From the NCBI RefSeq assembly GCF_028476545.1, contig NW_026731904.1, forward strand, positions 237,501-301,500: a DNA stretch of 64,000 bases. The letters are read 5' to 3'. The stretch is from Physella acuta (lineage: Eukaryota; Mollusca; Gastropoda; Physidae). Numbering within the stretch: the stretch's first letter is position 1; every line of letters starts with the position of its first letter. Both the position numbers and the translations under genes were made by a program. Below the pieces are notes generated by a model. That model searched no databases, was not told the origin of the DNA, and saw only the letters and a program-made list of their open reading frames with translations. Below are positions 9,511-24,500 of the stretch, in pieces.

Positions 9511-12500
9511 GTGAGTTTTTTTTTAAATCCCATAGATTATTTATTAATTCATTTTATTTTGATTAGTTTTAGACTAGTGAAAAGCATAAGTTTAACAAAA
9601 CCAACGTGTATAAACTATTTGAACCATCATCTGCAGCATAGAGAGCTGTGGATGGCAACCTACTTATCCTCCTGTAGAAGTGGGGAGCAATAAAAGGTCT
9701 AATTAAAAAATATTACAAAACACTAAGCAATTTGAACAGCATTACTTGTTGGCCAATATATGTATTTAGATTTAGGAAAGCAGACACATTCATGACATTT
9801 CGAATTACCATGTTATAATAATAGGGTTCCATCTAAGTGGAATTAGAAAATCTATTATTCATTTTTAATCTTTTATTTGTATCTTAAGTATTAAAATTTG
9901 TATTTGAAAAAGAGTATTGAATAATCCACTTGGATTTTTTAAAATACAATTTTTAACTTCAAAATTCTAATTTAATACAGAGTTATAAGATTCCAATTTT
10001 TACCAATAACTGTACACCAAACCGTTGCAGTTCTATTTGATTTTTTTTTTCAACTTGCTGTCAGTTAGCATTTTTTTGTGTGGCTCTTCTTCTTGAACAG
10101 AGTTCTTATTAAATTGTAAACTGTCGACACTCTATTTCTTGGACCTTAGTTTACTCTACCGCCCAGATGACCTGGGGTGTGCTGTATGGAAACCTAGAGT
10201 GTACATTAATCAACTAATGAGGCAGAATAGCACTCGGCAATAGCTTAGGTGTCAGGGGCGCTCTTTTGCAGGAAGTGGATTTGACCCCCTGGTTTGATTT
10301 TAGTCACTGCATGAACTGGCCCACTAAGTCCCTAGTGTAGGGGGCGCTTCAAAACAAATTTAGGTGCCTTAGTGCTTGTTTGGTGCTCTTTAATTTTTTT
10401 CTTTAAAGTAAAAGTTAGCATCATGGTGCTAGGGAGCACCAACCCATTCACTTGACCTAATTATATTTTACTTGAGTGCCTGTTACAGTTTAGGCCTACA
10501 CGACACATTTTATACCGGTTCTCCAAAACGTTACCTATCGTTTATTTATTTGGCCCTTTTTTAAAATGCAATAAAAGCAAGCGCTGTAGTGTATTTTTTA
10601 GACAACTGGCCTTGTTTTTTAATGTATATAAAGTTGGCGCTATATTTCATTCTTGGAGCTTAGTTGTTGAGATGTGGGTTTATGCAATCTACCGCCCAGT
10701 TGTCCCAGTTGTCCCAGTTGTCCCAGTTGTCACAGTTGTCCCAGTTGTCACAGTTGTCCCAGTTGTCCCAGTTGTCCCAGTTGTCACAGTTGTCCCAGTT
10801 GTCACAGTTGTCACAGTTGTCCCAGTTGTCACAGTTGTCCCAGTTGTCACAGTTGTCTCAGTTGTCCCAGTTGTCCCAGTTGTCCCAGTTGTCCCAGGGC
10901 ACATTGTGTGAAATCATTGAAAGTCATTTAATCACCCTTTATAAATTAGTGTCATAGTTTGATAGAATGCTCCTTGGTGACAGCCTGGGTGTCAGGGGTG
11001 TCTCTGGACACTGACAAGACCCACTGGCTACACCATTGCAGGATATGACCCCCATAGTGCTTAAATGGTGAGTGTGACCAGAAAACTGCGCACAGAAAAG
11101 TGTGCAAGTTCATTTTTTGTTTTCTTAAATAGAGCATTTATAGACATTAGCAAAGAATGAGCACATGCATAGTATCATAGTAAAACACTTTTCCATGATA
11201 AAGACAAAATTAAAGTGTATTAGTATAATTAGTTTGCATTTGCCCAGCTTTCTGGGAACGACTCATAGGTGAGCCCGTAGTTGTTCTGGTAACTCTGACT
11301 CGTGGTGTTTATCTGTACTCTTCTTCCAGGGCACCACATGATGACCTGTTTGATTTAGTCAATGATGATTAGAGTAGCCCTCCACTTTCATAGTGCATGG
11401 CCTCGTAGTTTTTTGGGAAACAAATACAAATTTTAATGAAAATCTATGTGAAAATATGGAAGCTTGAAAAAAATGTAATGTAACCCTAACCCTTAAAGTA
11501 AACATAACCATACCCCTAGACTATCCCAAGCTTTGTCCATACAACTCTTACCTATACCTAACTTTACCTATCCCAAGCTTTGTCATACAACTCTTACCTA
11601 TACCTAACTTTACCTATCCCAAGCTTTGTCCATACAACTCTTACCTATACCTAACTTTACCTATCCCAAGCTTTGTCGTACAACTCTTACCTATACCTAA
11701 CTTTACCTATCCCAAGCTTTGTCCATACAACTCTTACCTATACCTAACTTTACCTATCCCAAGCTTTGTCATACAACTCTTACCTATACCTAACTTTACC
11801 TATCCCAAGCTTTGTCGTACAACTCTTACCTATACCTAACTTTACCTATCCCAAGCTTTGTCCATACAACTCTTACCTATACCTAACTTTACCTATCCCA
11901 AGCTTTGTCCATACAACTCTTACCTATACCTAACTTTACCTATCCCAAGCTTTGTCCGTACAACTCTTACCTATACCTAACTTTACCTGTCCCAAGCTTT
12001 GTCCATACAACTCTTATCTATACCTAACTTTACCTATCCCAAGCTTTGTCCATACAACTCTTACCTATACCTAACTTTACCCATCCCAAGCTTTGTCCAT
12101 ACAACTCTTACCTATACCTAACTTTACCTATCCCAAGCTTTGTCGTACAACTCTTACCTATACCTAACTTTACCTATCCCAAGCTTTGTCCATACAACTC
12201 TTACCTATTCCTAACTTTACCTATCCCAAGCTTTGTCCATACAACTCTTACCTATACCTAACCTTACCTATCCCAAGCTTTGTCCATACAACTCTTACCT
12301 ATACCTAACCTTACCTATCCCTACTTGTATCTCTTTCTGTATCTGAAGGGGGGAAAATTGATGTGTGTGTGGGGTAGTGTCCTACTGCAGTTGTCTACAC
12401 AAGGGAAATAGACCAGGGGTCTAACAGCAGGAAATGGCAGGAAATTTGTTGGTATTATGATAGAGCAGTTCGTTTTCTATGGTACCATTGAATCAAGGGT

Positions 12501-15500
12501 CCTCACTTTGTATGAAATATTAGTTAACTTTTCATTTCATGTTGTTTCTATGAAATTTTATCCTTTGGAACTGACTTAGACAACTGAAAATCTAACAAAC
12601 ATAAAGTATTTATTTAAAAAGTGCCTATTATCTAACGGCTAAGTTTACGTATGTGTTTTCTACTCAAAATTGACAAGCTAAGGAAACTGTTATTAAATTC
12701 CTTTCTGGCTATTTTTTAATTCTCATTATAAAAAAGGAAAAAAGTGCTTATCATAAATTATACTTACAGAAGAGAGGAAAAGCTCAACAATTACTGGACA
12801 GAGTATTTGAACATTTGGAGCTTGTTGAAAAGGATTACTTTGGTTTGCAATACATGGACCAGTCTCCTGGAGATGATACATTGGTACTTCAAGCAAATTC
12901 AAAATTCTACATTCTATTTTCATTTCACTTAGAATAATTAGATTATCTACTACTACACTCATTTATGATAAACAATTGTCTAGTATCTTAATTCTAAAAG
13001 TTGTGAGTAAGAATTGGTATTTTACCACATATCTTATAATTTACCACTATGTTAATAAAAAATTACATTTGTGTTTAGTTACTACTACTTTTTAGGTATA
13101 AAATAAATTTCTTATAAGTTACTGCTTTGTTAGTCAAAATAAAACTTTAATTTCTTACAGCGTTGGCTTGATCCATTAAAAACTATCAAGAAACAATGCA
13201 GAGGTAAGGAAGCAACTATTTTTAGGTACATTTTATTATTATTTTTGTGTTGGGTTAGAATTATACAGTTAGCTGAATGAGGCAAAGGTGCTATGAAAGT
13301 ATTTTCTAGGAATTTAAAAGTTTGCATCACGCTCTTTCCTCTACTTCTTTGTCCTTACTTGTAATATTGAAGGGAATTTCCTTCAACATGAGTATTGTTT
13401 CAATGTTGATTCCAACTTTGTCTGATTTTATTTCTGGATTTGTTTGTTTAGCTATGAACAGTTTACAGCCCATCCGGCCCCAATTTGTTTTCTTTTATGT
13501 GTAATTTAATACAAACATGGATATGACTTTTCCAATTTTTAGTGGAAATAAGATTTTTCTGTTTAAGTTGATATTTTCCTCTGTTAATTTCAGTTTCTCT
13601 GAATTTGTCCACCAATTTGTTTTTCTTTTTGCCATTATTTCATTTAAGTCTGGCCTACTGCTACATCTGATGTTGCTAGATCAGGGGTGGGCAAAGCTTG
13701 CGGGCCACATGCGGCCCACCACACACAGAATTTTTTGTGGCCCGCCAGACATTAAAAAAACTCCGCCTTGAACTTAGATTTGCTTCATGTCCGCAAACAA
13801 AAGTTCGTCTAGTATTTTTTCTCCATTTTAGCGGTTATGTGAATGCGCATGCGCTGTCACTGAAAATAGTCACTTTTCCGGTTTGTCAGTTTTCTTTCAG
13901 TTTTATCTATGCATCAGTCAAATTTAAAAAATTCCAAATTAAATGAAGCCATGAACCCTCAGAAAAAGCGTAAAATTGGTGATGAATGCCGTGTGTTTAA
14001 TGAAGAATGGACACACAAATATTTCTTTGGTAATACAGACAAGAAAGCAGTGTGTCTACTGTGTCATGAAATGATGTCTGATGTTACGAAAACCTTTGTA
14101 AAGCAGCACTTGACTTAAAGCCTGTGATTGAACCTGTTGTAAGTGTGGTTAACATAATCAGAGCTAAGGCACTCAACCATCGACTATTCAAATCAATGCT
14201 TGAGGATATGGAGGTAGATTATGAAGATGTAATTTACCACAACAGTGGGAGGTGGTTGAGCTTGGGCAAAGTGATAAATAGAGTCAACTTTGACAGCGCG
14301 TCATTTTAAATGGTGCGACACCCCCCCCCCCCCCCCCCCCACTAAAATCTCTACCACTAAGTGGTCCTCGAGTCAAAACAATTGCCCACCCCTGTGCTAG
14401 ATAAAGATTAAATCAAGGTCAAGTTTCATTTAGGGATGTGACTTTTCCAAATTTCGGTGAATTTCTTAATTTTTCTGAATTCTCAAATATTAGTTGGAAT
14501 TTTCCGCTAATACTTTCCATTAATATTTTCACAAAAAAAAAAAACGGAAAAAATGATTCTAAAGTGCTGTAGTTCTTTATAGGAAAAGTACATCTCCTGA
14601 GACTTGTTCCTCACCATTTGTCTCCCATGATAGTTAATCATGCTAGATTCTCTATAGCCTAATTTAGCTATCATGCTAGATTCTCTATAGCCTAATTTAG
14701 CTAACATGCTAGATTCTCTATAGCCTAATTTAGCTATCATGCTAGATTATCTATAGCCTAATTTAGCTATCATGCTAGATTCTCTATAGCCTAATTTAGC
14801 TAACATGCTAGATTCTCTATAGCCTAATTTAGCTATCATGCTAGATTATCTATAGCCTAATTTAGCTATCATGCTAGATTCTCTATAGCCTAATTCAGCT
14901 ACCAGTATTTTAATTCAGTCTCTGTTTTTAAAGCTACCACTTCTTTGGTTTCTCTCTGCCTTCATCTTTATTTCTCAACCTGAAATAATTTTGAAATCAT
15001 TACAAAAGGTGACTATGAGAACTAGACAACCCTAGGGTAGCAATGGTGACTCATGTGAAATCACCATGACCTAGAATAGTTGATACTACTTGTTTGGGAA
15101 AAATAAAAGTGATCGCAATCACAGGCTTACTGATTTGAAAACTAATGTGAACTGACTGTGGCCAATCACAGGCTTACTGATTTGAAAACTAATGTGAACT
15201 GACTGTGGCCAATCACAGGCTTACTGATTTGAAAACTAATGTGAACTCACTGTGGCCTCTACCCATCAACCATGTCTTGTGGTGAAAAATGCGACACCAA
15301 ATATTTTTAATTGCATTCTAAGGATATTCTAGAAGCACAAGTAACGCTGTGGCTAGGCTGCTCTCAAAGTGGATATTTTTGGCACAAAAGTTTTTACAAG
15401 TATTAATTGCAATACACTTCTAAAAATAATTAGCAAACCCTTTCTAATTTCAGCTAATCTAGTCAATTGCATTATCACATGAATTTAAAAATTTCAAGTA

Positions 15501-18500
15501 GCAATTTAATGTTGAAGACTTAAATTCATTTCAAATATTGTTACCATGTCCATCCCTTAGATTATAAGACATAATTAAAATTTGAAAACAAGAGTGATCA
15601 TTACTGTTTAAATATAATTTATTTTCTATTTTGTTACTTTGTAAAATTTAAATTTGAAAAAATATTGTTTATTAGGGATACTTTATAGTAACATGAACAT
15701 TACCTAAAAAAACATATTAGCCATCCATTTATGACATCCACAATAATTTGGAATTTTAGACCCCCCACACGCCCCCTTTAACAATCATAATAATTGTAAG
15801 TATTAGCCTCCTAGGTTTCATGACCTCTATCTCTGTTTGCTTTATTTCTTGTTTTATACCAAAAAAATTACTAAATGTATAAGACATAGTAAGTGTTGGT
15901 GCAAAGTCTGGAAAATGCCTTGAAAAGTAAGTTTTTACTTTATAAGTCTAGAAAACCATTAGTTTTTGTGCTGGCTTTTAAATAAAACTTTTCCATGTTG
16001 TCCGTTAGTCTACAGCTTGTAGCTGTAAACTTGTATATTATCAAGTGAATGTGCTAAGACTATCTAAAATAGTTTTTTATTCAAAGAGTGATCGTGCATG
16101 GTAGGTCCCACCTGTTTATAGTGGTAGGTCCCACCTGTTTATAGTGGTAGGTCCCACCTGTTTATAGTGGTAGGTCCCACCTGTTTATAGTGGTAGGTCC
16201 CACCTGTTTATAGTGGTAGGTCCCACCTGTTTATAGTGGTAGGTCCCACCTGTTTATAGTGGTAGGTCCCACCTGTTTATAGTCATAGGCTTGGGGTCCT
16301 GAATGTACCAAATGTCAGTTCAATATAGATTAGTACATGGTTTGGGGTCCTGAATGTACCAAATGTCAGTTCCAATCTAGATTAGTACATGGTTTGGGTT
16401 CCTGAATGTACCAAATGTCAGTTCCAATCTAGATTAGTACATGGTTTGGGGTCCTGAATGTACCAAATGTCAGTTCCATATAGATTAGTACATGGTTTGG
16501 AGTCCTGAATGTACCAAATGTCAGTTCCATATAGATTAGTACATGGTTTGGGGTCCTGAATGTACCAAATGTCAGTTCCATATAGATTAGTACATGGTTT
16601 GGGGTCCTGAATGTACCAAATGTCAGTTCCAATCTAGATTAGTACATGGTTTGGAGTCCTGAATGTACCAAATGTCAGTTCCAATCTAGATTAGTACATG
16701 GTTTGGGGTCCTGAATGTACCAAATGTCAGTTCCAATCTAGATTAGTACATGGTTTGGGGTCCTGATGCCACCATCCAAGGGAGTGACAGGAAACTGCTT
16801 GACTGAGGAAATCTCTGTCTGGTTAATGGAACAGTCTATTCAAGTTCTGTGCACTGGGTGGCACAGTCTAGAAGGATTGACACCAGATTGCCAACAAATT
16901 TTTTATCTTATATAATTTTTTTGAAGGGTTTTATGTGTTTGTTGGGGGTGATTTTAATATAGAATAATGGGTTCCTCAGACCTATTGAGATGACTTTATG
17001 TTTGTTATTGCAGGTCCAGTATATGAATTCTATTTTCGAGTTAAATTCTATGTATCTGACCCAAGCAAATTAGCAGAGGAATATACAAGGTAATATAGTT
17101 CAAATAATTTATAGTAGCTATCCACTGCAGGCATCTGTAGTAAAATTCCCACGATATAGCCTTTTTCTCTAAGTTGTATAATGCCATTTTTAAAGTTGGT
17201 GTGTGTGTTTGTGGCTCCACAATTCATAAAATATTAATTTAACCCACTTCCCATTGTCCAATTGAAATTGGGCACAGAGGTAGATCTAAAAATGCAAGAA
17301 AATTTTTAATCTCATTTGATAGACAATTAGGCATCAAAATGTAATATAAAAATTATTATACTCAATAATAAAATAAGGGTGGATAATAAAATTTAAAAGA
17401 ACCACTACGTTTGCTTGATGGGAACCTTTTTCATGGTAGTCAAATTCAATGACTTAAACGCAGAAAATAATTATCACCTTATTTACAATAGATACATTTT
17501 TTAAAGGGAAAAAAGGTTTTATTATATTCACAAAATGCAAAAAAAATCAAATGAACAAAGTGTACCAAAAACAAATGTTTGTTTGGTGTACCTTTCTAAA
17601 GCTATATGCTGGTATGACTAAAAATAAAAGTTTCTAGAGAAGGAAGCTTTGTTCCCACTAAAATACTAAAATGTATGTCAACATGACATCAAGGCTCTAA
17701 AAATGGACATTGTGTCCCCACAAAGATAAAAAAAAAATGGATGTCAACATGACCTCAAGGCTCTAAAAATTGACATGGTGTCTTGGGAGAAAACTGCAGA
17801 GGAGAAAAACAAGTGTAGGAACACCTAACACAGAGGAGAAAAACAAGTGTAGGAACACCTAACACAGAGGAGAAAAACAAGTGTAGGAACACCCTAACAC
17901 CTAACCCAGAGGAGAAAAACAAGTAGGAACACCCTAACACCTAACACAGAGGAGAAAAACAAGTGTAGGAACACCCTAACACACAGGAGAAAAACAAGTG
18001 TAGGAACACCCTAACACAGAGGAGAAAAACAAGTGTAGGAACACCCTAACACAGAGGAGAAAAACAAGTGTAGGAACACCCTAACACCTAACACAGAGGA
18101 GAAAAACAAGTGTAGGAACACCTAACACAGAGGAGAAAAACAAGTGTAGGAACACCCTAACACCTAACACAGAGGAGAAAAACAAGTGTAGGAACACCTA
18201 ACACAGAGGAGAAAAACAAGTGTAGGAACACCCTAACACCTAACACAGAGGAGAAAAACAAGTGTAGGAACACCTAACACAGAGGAGAAAAACAAGTAGG
18301 AACACCCTAACACCTAACACAGAGGAGAAAAACAAGTGTAGGAACACCTAACACAGAGGAGAAAAACAAGTGTAGGAACACCTAACACAGAGGAGAAAAA
18401 CAAGTAGGAACACCCTAACACCTAACACAGAGGAGAAAAACAAGTGTAGGAACACCTAACACAGAGGAGAAAAACAAGTAGGAACACCCTAACACCTAAC

Positions 18501-21500
18501 ACAGAGGAGAAAAACAAGTGTAGGAACACCTAACACAGAGGAGAAAAACAAGTAGGAACACCCTAACACCTAACACAGAGGAGAAAAACAAGTGTAGGAA
18601 CACCTAACACAGAGGAGAAAAACAAGTAGGAACACCCTAACACCTAACCCAGAGGAGAAAAACAAGTAGGAACACCCTAACACCTAACACAGAGGAGAAA
18701 AACAAGTGTAGGAACACCTAACACAGAGGAGAAAAACAAGTGTAGGAACACCCTAACACCTAACCCAGAGGAGAAAAACAAGTGTAGGAACACCCTAACA
18801 CCTAACACAGAGGAGAAAAACAAGTGTAGGAACACCCTAACACCTAACCCAGAGGAGAAAAACAAGTAGGAACACCCTAACACCTAACCCAGAGGAGAAA
18901 AACAAGTGTAGGAACACCCTAACACAGAGGAGAAAAACAAGTGTAGGAACACCCTAACACCTAACCCAGAGGAGAAAAACAAGTGTAGGAACACCCTAAC
19001 ACCTAACCCAGAGGAGAAAAACAAGTGTAGGAACACCTAACACAGAGGAGAAAAACAAGTGTAGGAACACCTAACACAGAGGAGAAAAACAAGTGTAGGA
19101 ACACCTAACACAGAGGAGAAAAACAAGTGTAGGAACACCCTAACACCTAACCCAGAGGAGAAAAACAAGTAGGAACACCCTAACACCTAACCCAGAGGAG
19201 AAAAACAAGTGTAGGAACACCCTAACACAGAGGAGAAAAACAAGTGTAGGAACACCCTAACACCTAACCCAGAGGAGAAAAACAAGTGTAGGAACACCCT
19301 AACACCTAACCCAGAGGAGAAAAACAAGTGTAGGAACACCTTAACACCTAACACAGAGGAGAAAAACAAGTGTAGTAACACCCTAACACCTAACACAGAG
19401 GAGAAAAACAAGTAGGAACACCCTAACACCTAACCCAGAGGAGAAAAACAAGTAGGAACACCCTAACACCTAACACAGAGGAGAAAAACAAGTAGGAACA
19501 CCCTAACACCTAACACAGAGGAGAAAAACAAGTAGGAACACCCTAACACCTAACACAGAGGAGAAAAACAAGTGTAGGAACACCCTAACACCCTAACACA
19601 GAGAAGAAAAACAAGTAGGAACACCCTAACACCTAACATACAGGAGAAAAACAAGTGTAGGAACACCCTAACACAGAGGAGAAAAACAAGTAGGAACACC
19701 CTAACACCTAACACAGAGGAGAAAAACAAGTAGGAACACCCTAACACCTAACACAGAGGAGAAAAACAAGTGTAGGAACACCCTAACACCTAACACAGAG
19801 GAGAAAAACAAGTGTAGGAACACCTAACACAGAGGAGAAAAACAAGTGTAGGAACACCTAACACAGAGGAGAAAAACAAGTGTAGGAACACCCTAACACC
19901 TAACCCAGAGGAGAAAAACAAGTGTAGGAACACCCTAACACCTAACACAGAGGAGAAAAACAAGTGTAGGAACACCCTAACACCTAACCCAGAGGAGAAA
20001 AACAAGTAGGAACACCCTAACACCTAACCCAGAGGAGAAAAACAAGTGTAGGAACACCCTAACACAGAGGAGAAAAACAAGTGTAGGAACACCCTAACAC
20101 CTAACCCAGAGGAGAAAAACAAGTGTAGGAACACCCTAACACCTAACCCAGAGGAGAAAAACAAGTGTAGGAACACCTTAACACCTAACACAGAGGAGAA
20201 AAACAAGTAGGAACACCCTAACACCTAACACAGAGGAGAAAAACAAGTGTAGGAACACCCTAACACCCTAACACAGAGAAGAAAAACAAGTAGGAACACC
20301 CTAACACCTAACACAGAGGAGAAAAACAAGTAGGAACACCCTAACACCTAACACAGAGGAGAAAAACAAGTGTAGGTACACCTTAACACCTAACCCAGAG
20401 GAGAAAAACAAGTGTAGGAACACCTTAACACCTAACACAGAGGAGAAAAACAAGTGTAGTAACACCCTAACACCTAACCCAGAGGAGAAAAACAAGTAGG
20501 AACACCCTAACACCTAACACAGAGGAGAAAAACAAGTGTAGGAACACCCTAACACCTAACACACAGGAGAAAAACAAGTAGGAACACCCTAACACCTAAC
20601 ACAGAGGAGAAAAACAAGTGTAGGAACACCCTAACACCTAACACAGGAGAAAAACAAGTGTAGGAACACCCTAACACCTAACACAGAGGAGAAAAACAAG
20701 TGTAGGAACACCCTAACACCTAACACAGAGGAGAAAAACAAGTGTAGGAACACCCTAACACCTAACACAGAGGAGAAAAACAAGTGTAGAAACACCCTAA
20801 CACCTAACACAGAGGAGAAAAACAAGTGTAGGAACACCCTAACACAGAGGAGAAAAACAAGTAGGAACACCCTAACACCTAACACACAGGAGAAAAACAA
20901 GTGTAGGAACACCCTAACACCTAACACACAGGAGAAAAACAAATGTAGGAACACCCTAACACCTAACACAGAGGAGAAAAACAAGTGTAGGAACACCAAA
21001 CACAGAGGAGAAAAACAAGTAGGAACACCCTAACACCCTAACACAGAGGAGAAAAACAAGTAGGAACACCCTAACACCTAACACACAGGAGAAAAACAAG
21101 TAGGAACACCCTAACACCTAACACAGAGGAGAAAAACAAGTAGGAACACCCTAACACCTAACACAGAGGAGAAAAACAAGTGTAGGAACACCCTAACACC
21201 TAACACAGAGGAGAAAAACAAGTGTAGGAACACCCTAACACCTAACCCAGAGGAGAAAAACAAGTGTAGGAACACCCTAACACAGAGGAGAAAAACAAGT
21301 AGGAACACCCTAACACCTAACACAGAGGAGAAAAACAAGTAGGAACACCCTAACACCTAACACAGAGGAGAAAAACAAGTAGGAACACCCTAACACCTAA
21401 CACAGAGGAGAAAAACAAGTGTAGGAACACCCTAACACCTAACACAGAGGAGAAAAACAAGTAGGAACACCCTAACACCTAACACAGAGGAGAAAAACAA

Positions 21501-24500
21501 GTGTAGGAACACCCTAACACCCTAACACAGAGAAGAAAAACAAGTAGGAACACCCTAACACAGAGGAGAAAAACAAGTGTAGAAACACCCTAACACCTAA
21601 CACACAGGAGAAAAACAAGTAGGAACACCCTAACACCTAACACAGAGGAGAAAAACAAGTGTAGGAACACCTTAACACCTAACACAGAGGAGAAAAACAA
21701 GTAGGAACACCCTAACACAGAGGAGAAAAACAAGTGTAGTAACACCCTAACACAGAGGAGAAAAACAAGTAGGAACACCCTAACACCTAACACAGAGGAG
21801 AAAAACAAGTAGGAACACCCTAACACCTAACACAGAGGAGAAAAACAAGTAGGAACACCCTAACACCTAACACAGAGGAGAAAAACAAGTGTAGGAACAC
21901 CCTAACACCTAACACAGGAGAAAAGCAAGTAGGAACACCCTAACACCTAACACACAGGAGAAAAACAAGTGTAAGAACACCCTAACACAGAGGAGAAAAA
22001 CAAGTAGGAACACCCTAACACCTAACACAGAGGAGAAAAACAAGTAGGAACACCCTAACACCTAACACAGAGGAGAAAAACAAGTGTAGGAACACCCTAA
22101 CACCCTAACACAGAGAAGAAAAACAAGTAGGAACACCCTAACACAGAGGAGAAAAACAAGTGTAGAAACACCCTAACACCTAACACACAGGAGAAAAACA
22201 AGTAGGAACACCCTAACACCTAACACAGAGGAGAAAAACAAGTGTAGGAACACCTTAACACCTAACACAGAGGAGAAAAACAAGTAGGAACACCCTAACA
22301 CAGAGGAGAAAAACAAGTGTAGTAACACCCTAACACAGGGGAGAAAAACAAGTAGGAACACCCTAACACCTAACACAGAGGAGAAAAACAAGTAGGAACA
22401 CCCTAACACCTAACACAGAGGAGAAAAACAAGTAGGAACACCCTAACACCTAACACAGAGGAGAAAAACAAGTGTAGGAACACCCTAACACCTAACACAG
22501 GAGAAAAGCAAGTAGGAACACCCTAACACCTAACACACAGGAGAAAAACAAGTGTAGGAACACCCTAACACAGAGGAGAAAAACAAGTAGGAACACCCTA
22601 ACACCTAACACAGAGGAGAAAAACAAGTAGGAACACCCTAACACCTAACACAGAGGAGAAAAACAAGTGTAGGAACACCCTAACACCTAACACAGAGGAG
22701 AAAAACAAGTGTAGGAACACCTAACACAGAGGAGAAAAACAAGTGTAGGAACACCTAACACAGAGGAGAAAAACAAGTGTAGGAACACCCTAACACCTAA
22801 CCCAGAGGAGAAAAACAAGTGTAGGAACACCCTAACACCTAACACAGAGGAGAAAAACAAGTGTAGGAACACCCTAACACCTAACCCAGAGGAGAAAAAC
22901 AAGTAGGAACACCCTAACACCTAACCCAGAGGAGAAAAACAAGTGTAGGAACACCCTAACACAGAGGAGAAAAACAAGTGTAGGAACACCCTAACACCTA
23001 ACCCAGAGGAGAAAAACAAGTGTAGGAACACCCTAACACCTAACCCAGAGGAGAAAAACAAGTGTAGGAACACCTTAACACCTAACACAGAGGAGAAAAA
23101 CAAGTAGGAACACCCTAACACCTAACACAGAGGAGAAAAACAAGTGTAGGAACACCCTAACACCCTAACACAGAGAAGAAAAACAAGTAGGAACACCCTA
23201 ACACCTAACACAGAGGAGAAAAACAAGTAGGAACACCCTAACACCTAACACAGAGGAGAAAAACAAGTGTAGGTACACCTTAACACCTAACCCAGAGGAG
23301 AAAAACAAGTGTAGGAACACCTTAACACCTAACACAGAGGAGAAAAACAAGTGTAGTAACACCCTAACACCTAACCCAGAGGAGAAAAACAAGTAGGAAC
23401 ACCCTAACACCTAACACAGAGGAGAAAAACAAGTGTAGGAACACCCTAACACCTAACACACAGGAGAAAAACAAGTAGGAACACCCTAACACCTAACACA
23501 GAGGAGAAAAACAAGTAGGAACACCCTAACACCTAACACAGAGGAGAAAAACAAGTGTAGGAACACCCTAACACCTAACACAGAGGAGAAAAACAAGTGT
23601 AGGAACACCCTAACACCTAACACAGAGGAGAAAAACAAGTGTAGGAACACCCTAACACCTAACACAGAGGAGAAAAACAAGTGTAGAAACACCCTAACAC
23701 CTAACACAGAGGAGAAAAACAAGTGTAGGAACACCCTAACACAGAGGAGAAAAACAAGTAGGAACACCCTAACACCTAACACACAGGAGAAAAACAAGTG
23801 TAGGAACACCCTAACACCTAACACACAGGAGAAAAACAAATGTAGGAACACCCTAACACCTAACACAGAGGAGAAAAACAAGTGTAGGAACACCAAACAC
23901 AGAGGAGAAAAACAAGTAGGAACACCCTAACACCCTAACACAGAGGAGAAAAACAAGTAGGAACACCCTAACACCTAACACACAGGAGAAAAACAAGTAG
24001 GAACACCCTAACACCTAACACAGAGGAGAAAAACAAGTAGGAACACCCTAACACCTAACACAGAGGAGAAAAACAAGTGTAGGAACACCCTAACACCTAA
24101 CACAGAGGAGAAAAACAAGTGTAGGAACACCCTAACACCTAACCCAGAGGAGAAAAACAAGTGTAGGAACACCCTAACACAGAGGAGAAAAACAAGTAGG
24201 AACACCCTAACACCTAACACAGAGGAGAAAAACAAGTAGGAACACCCTAACACCTAACACAGAGGAGAAAAACAAGTAGGAACACCCTAACACCTAACAC
24301 AGAGGAGAAAAACAAGTGTAGGAACACCCTAACACCTAACACAGAGGAGAAAAACAAGTAGGAACACCCTAACACCTAACACAGAGGAGAAAAACAAGTG
24401 TAGGAACACCCTAACACCCTAACACAGAGAAGAAAAACAAGTAGGAACACCCTAACACAGAGGAGAAAAACAAGTGTAGAAACACCCTAACACCTAACAC

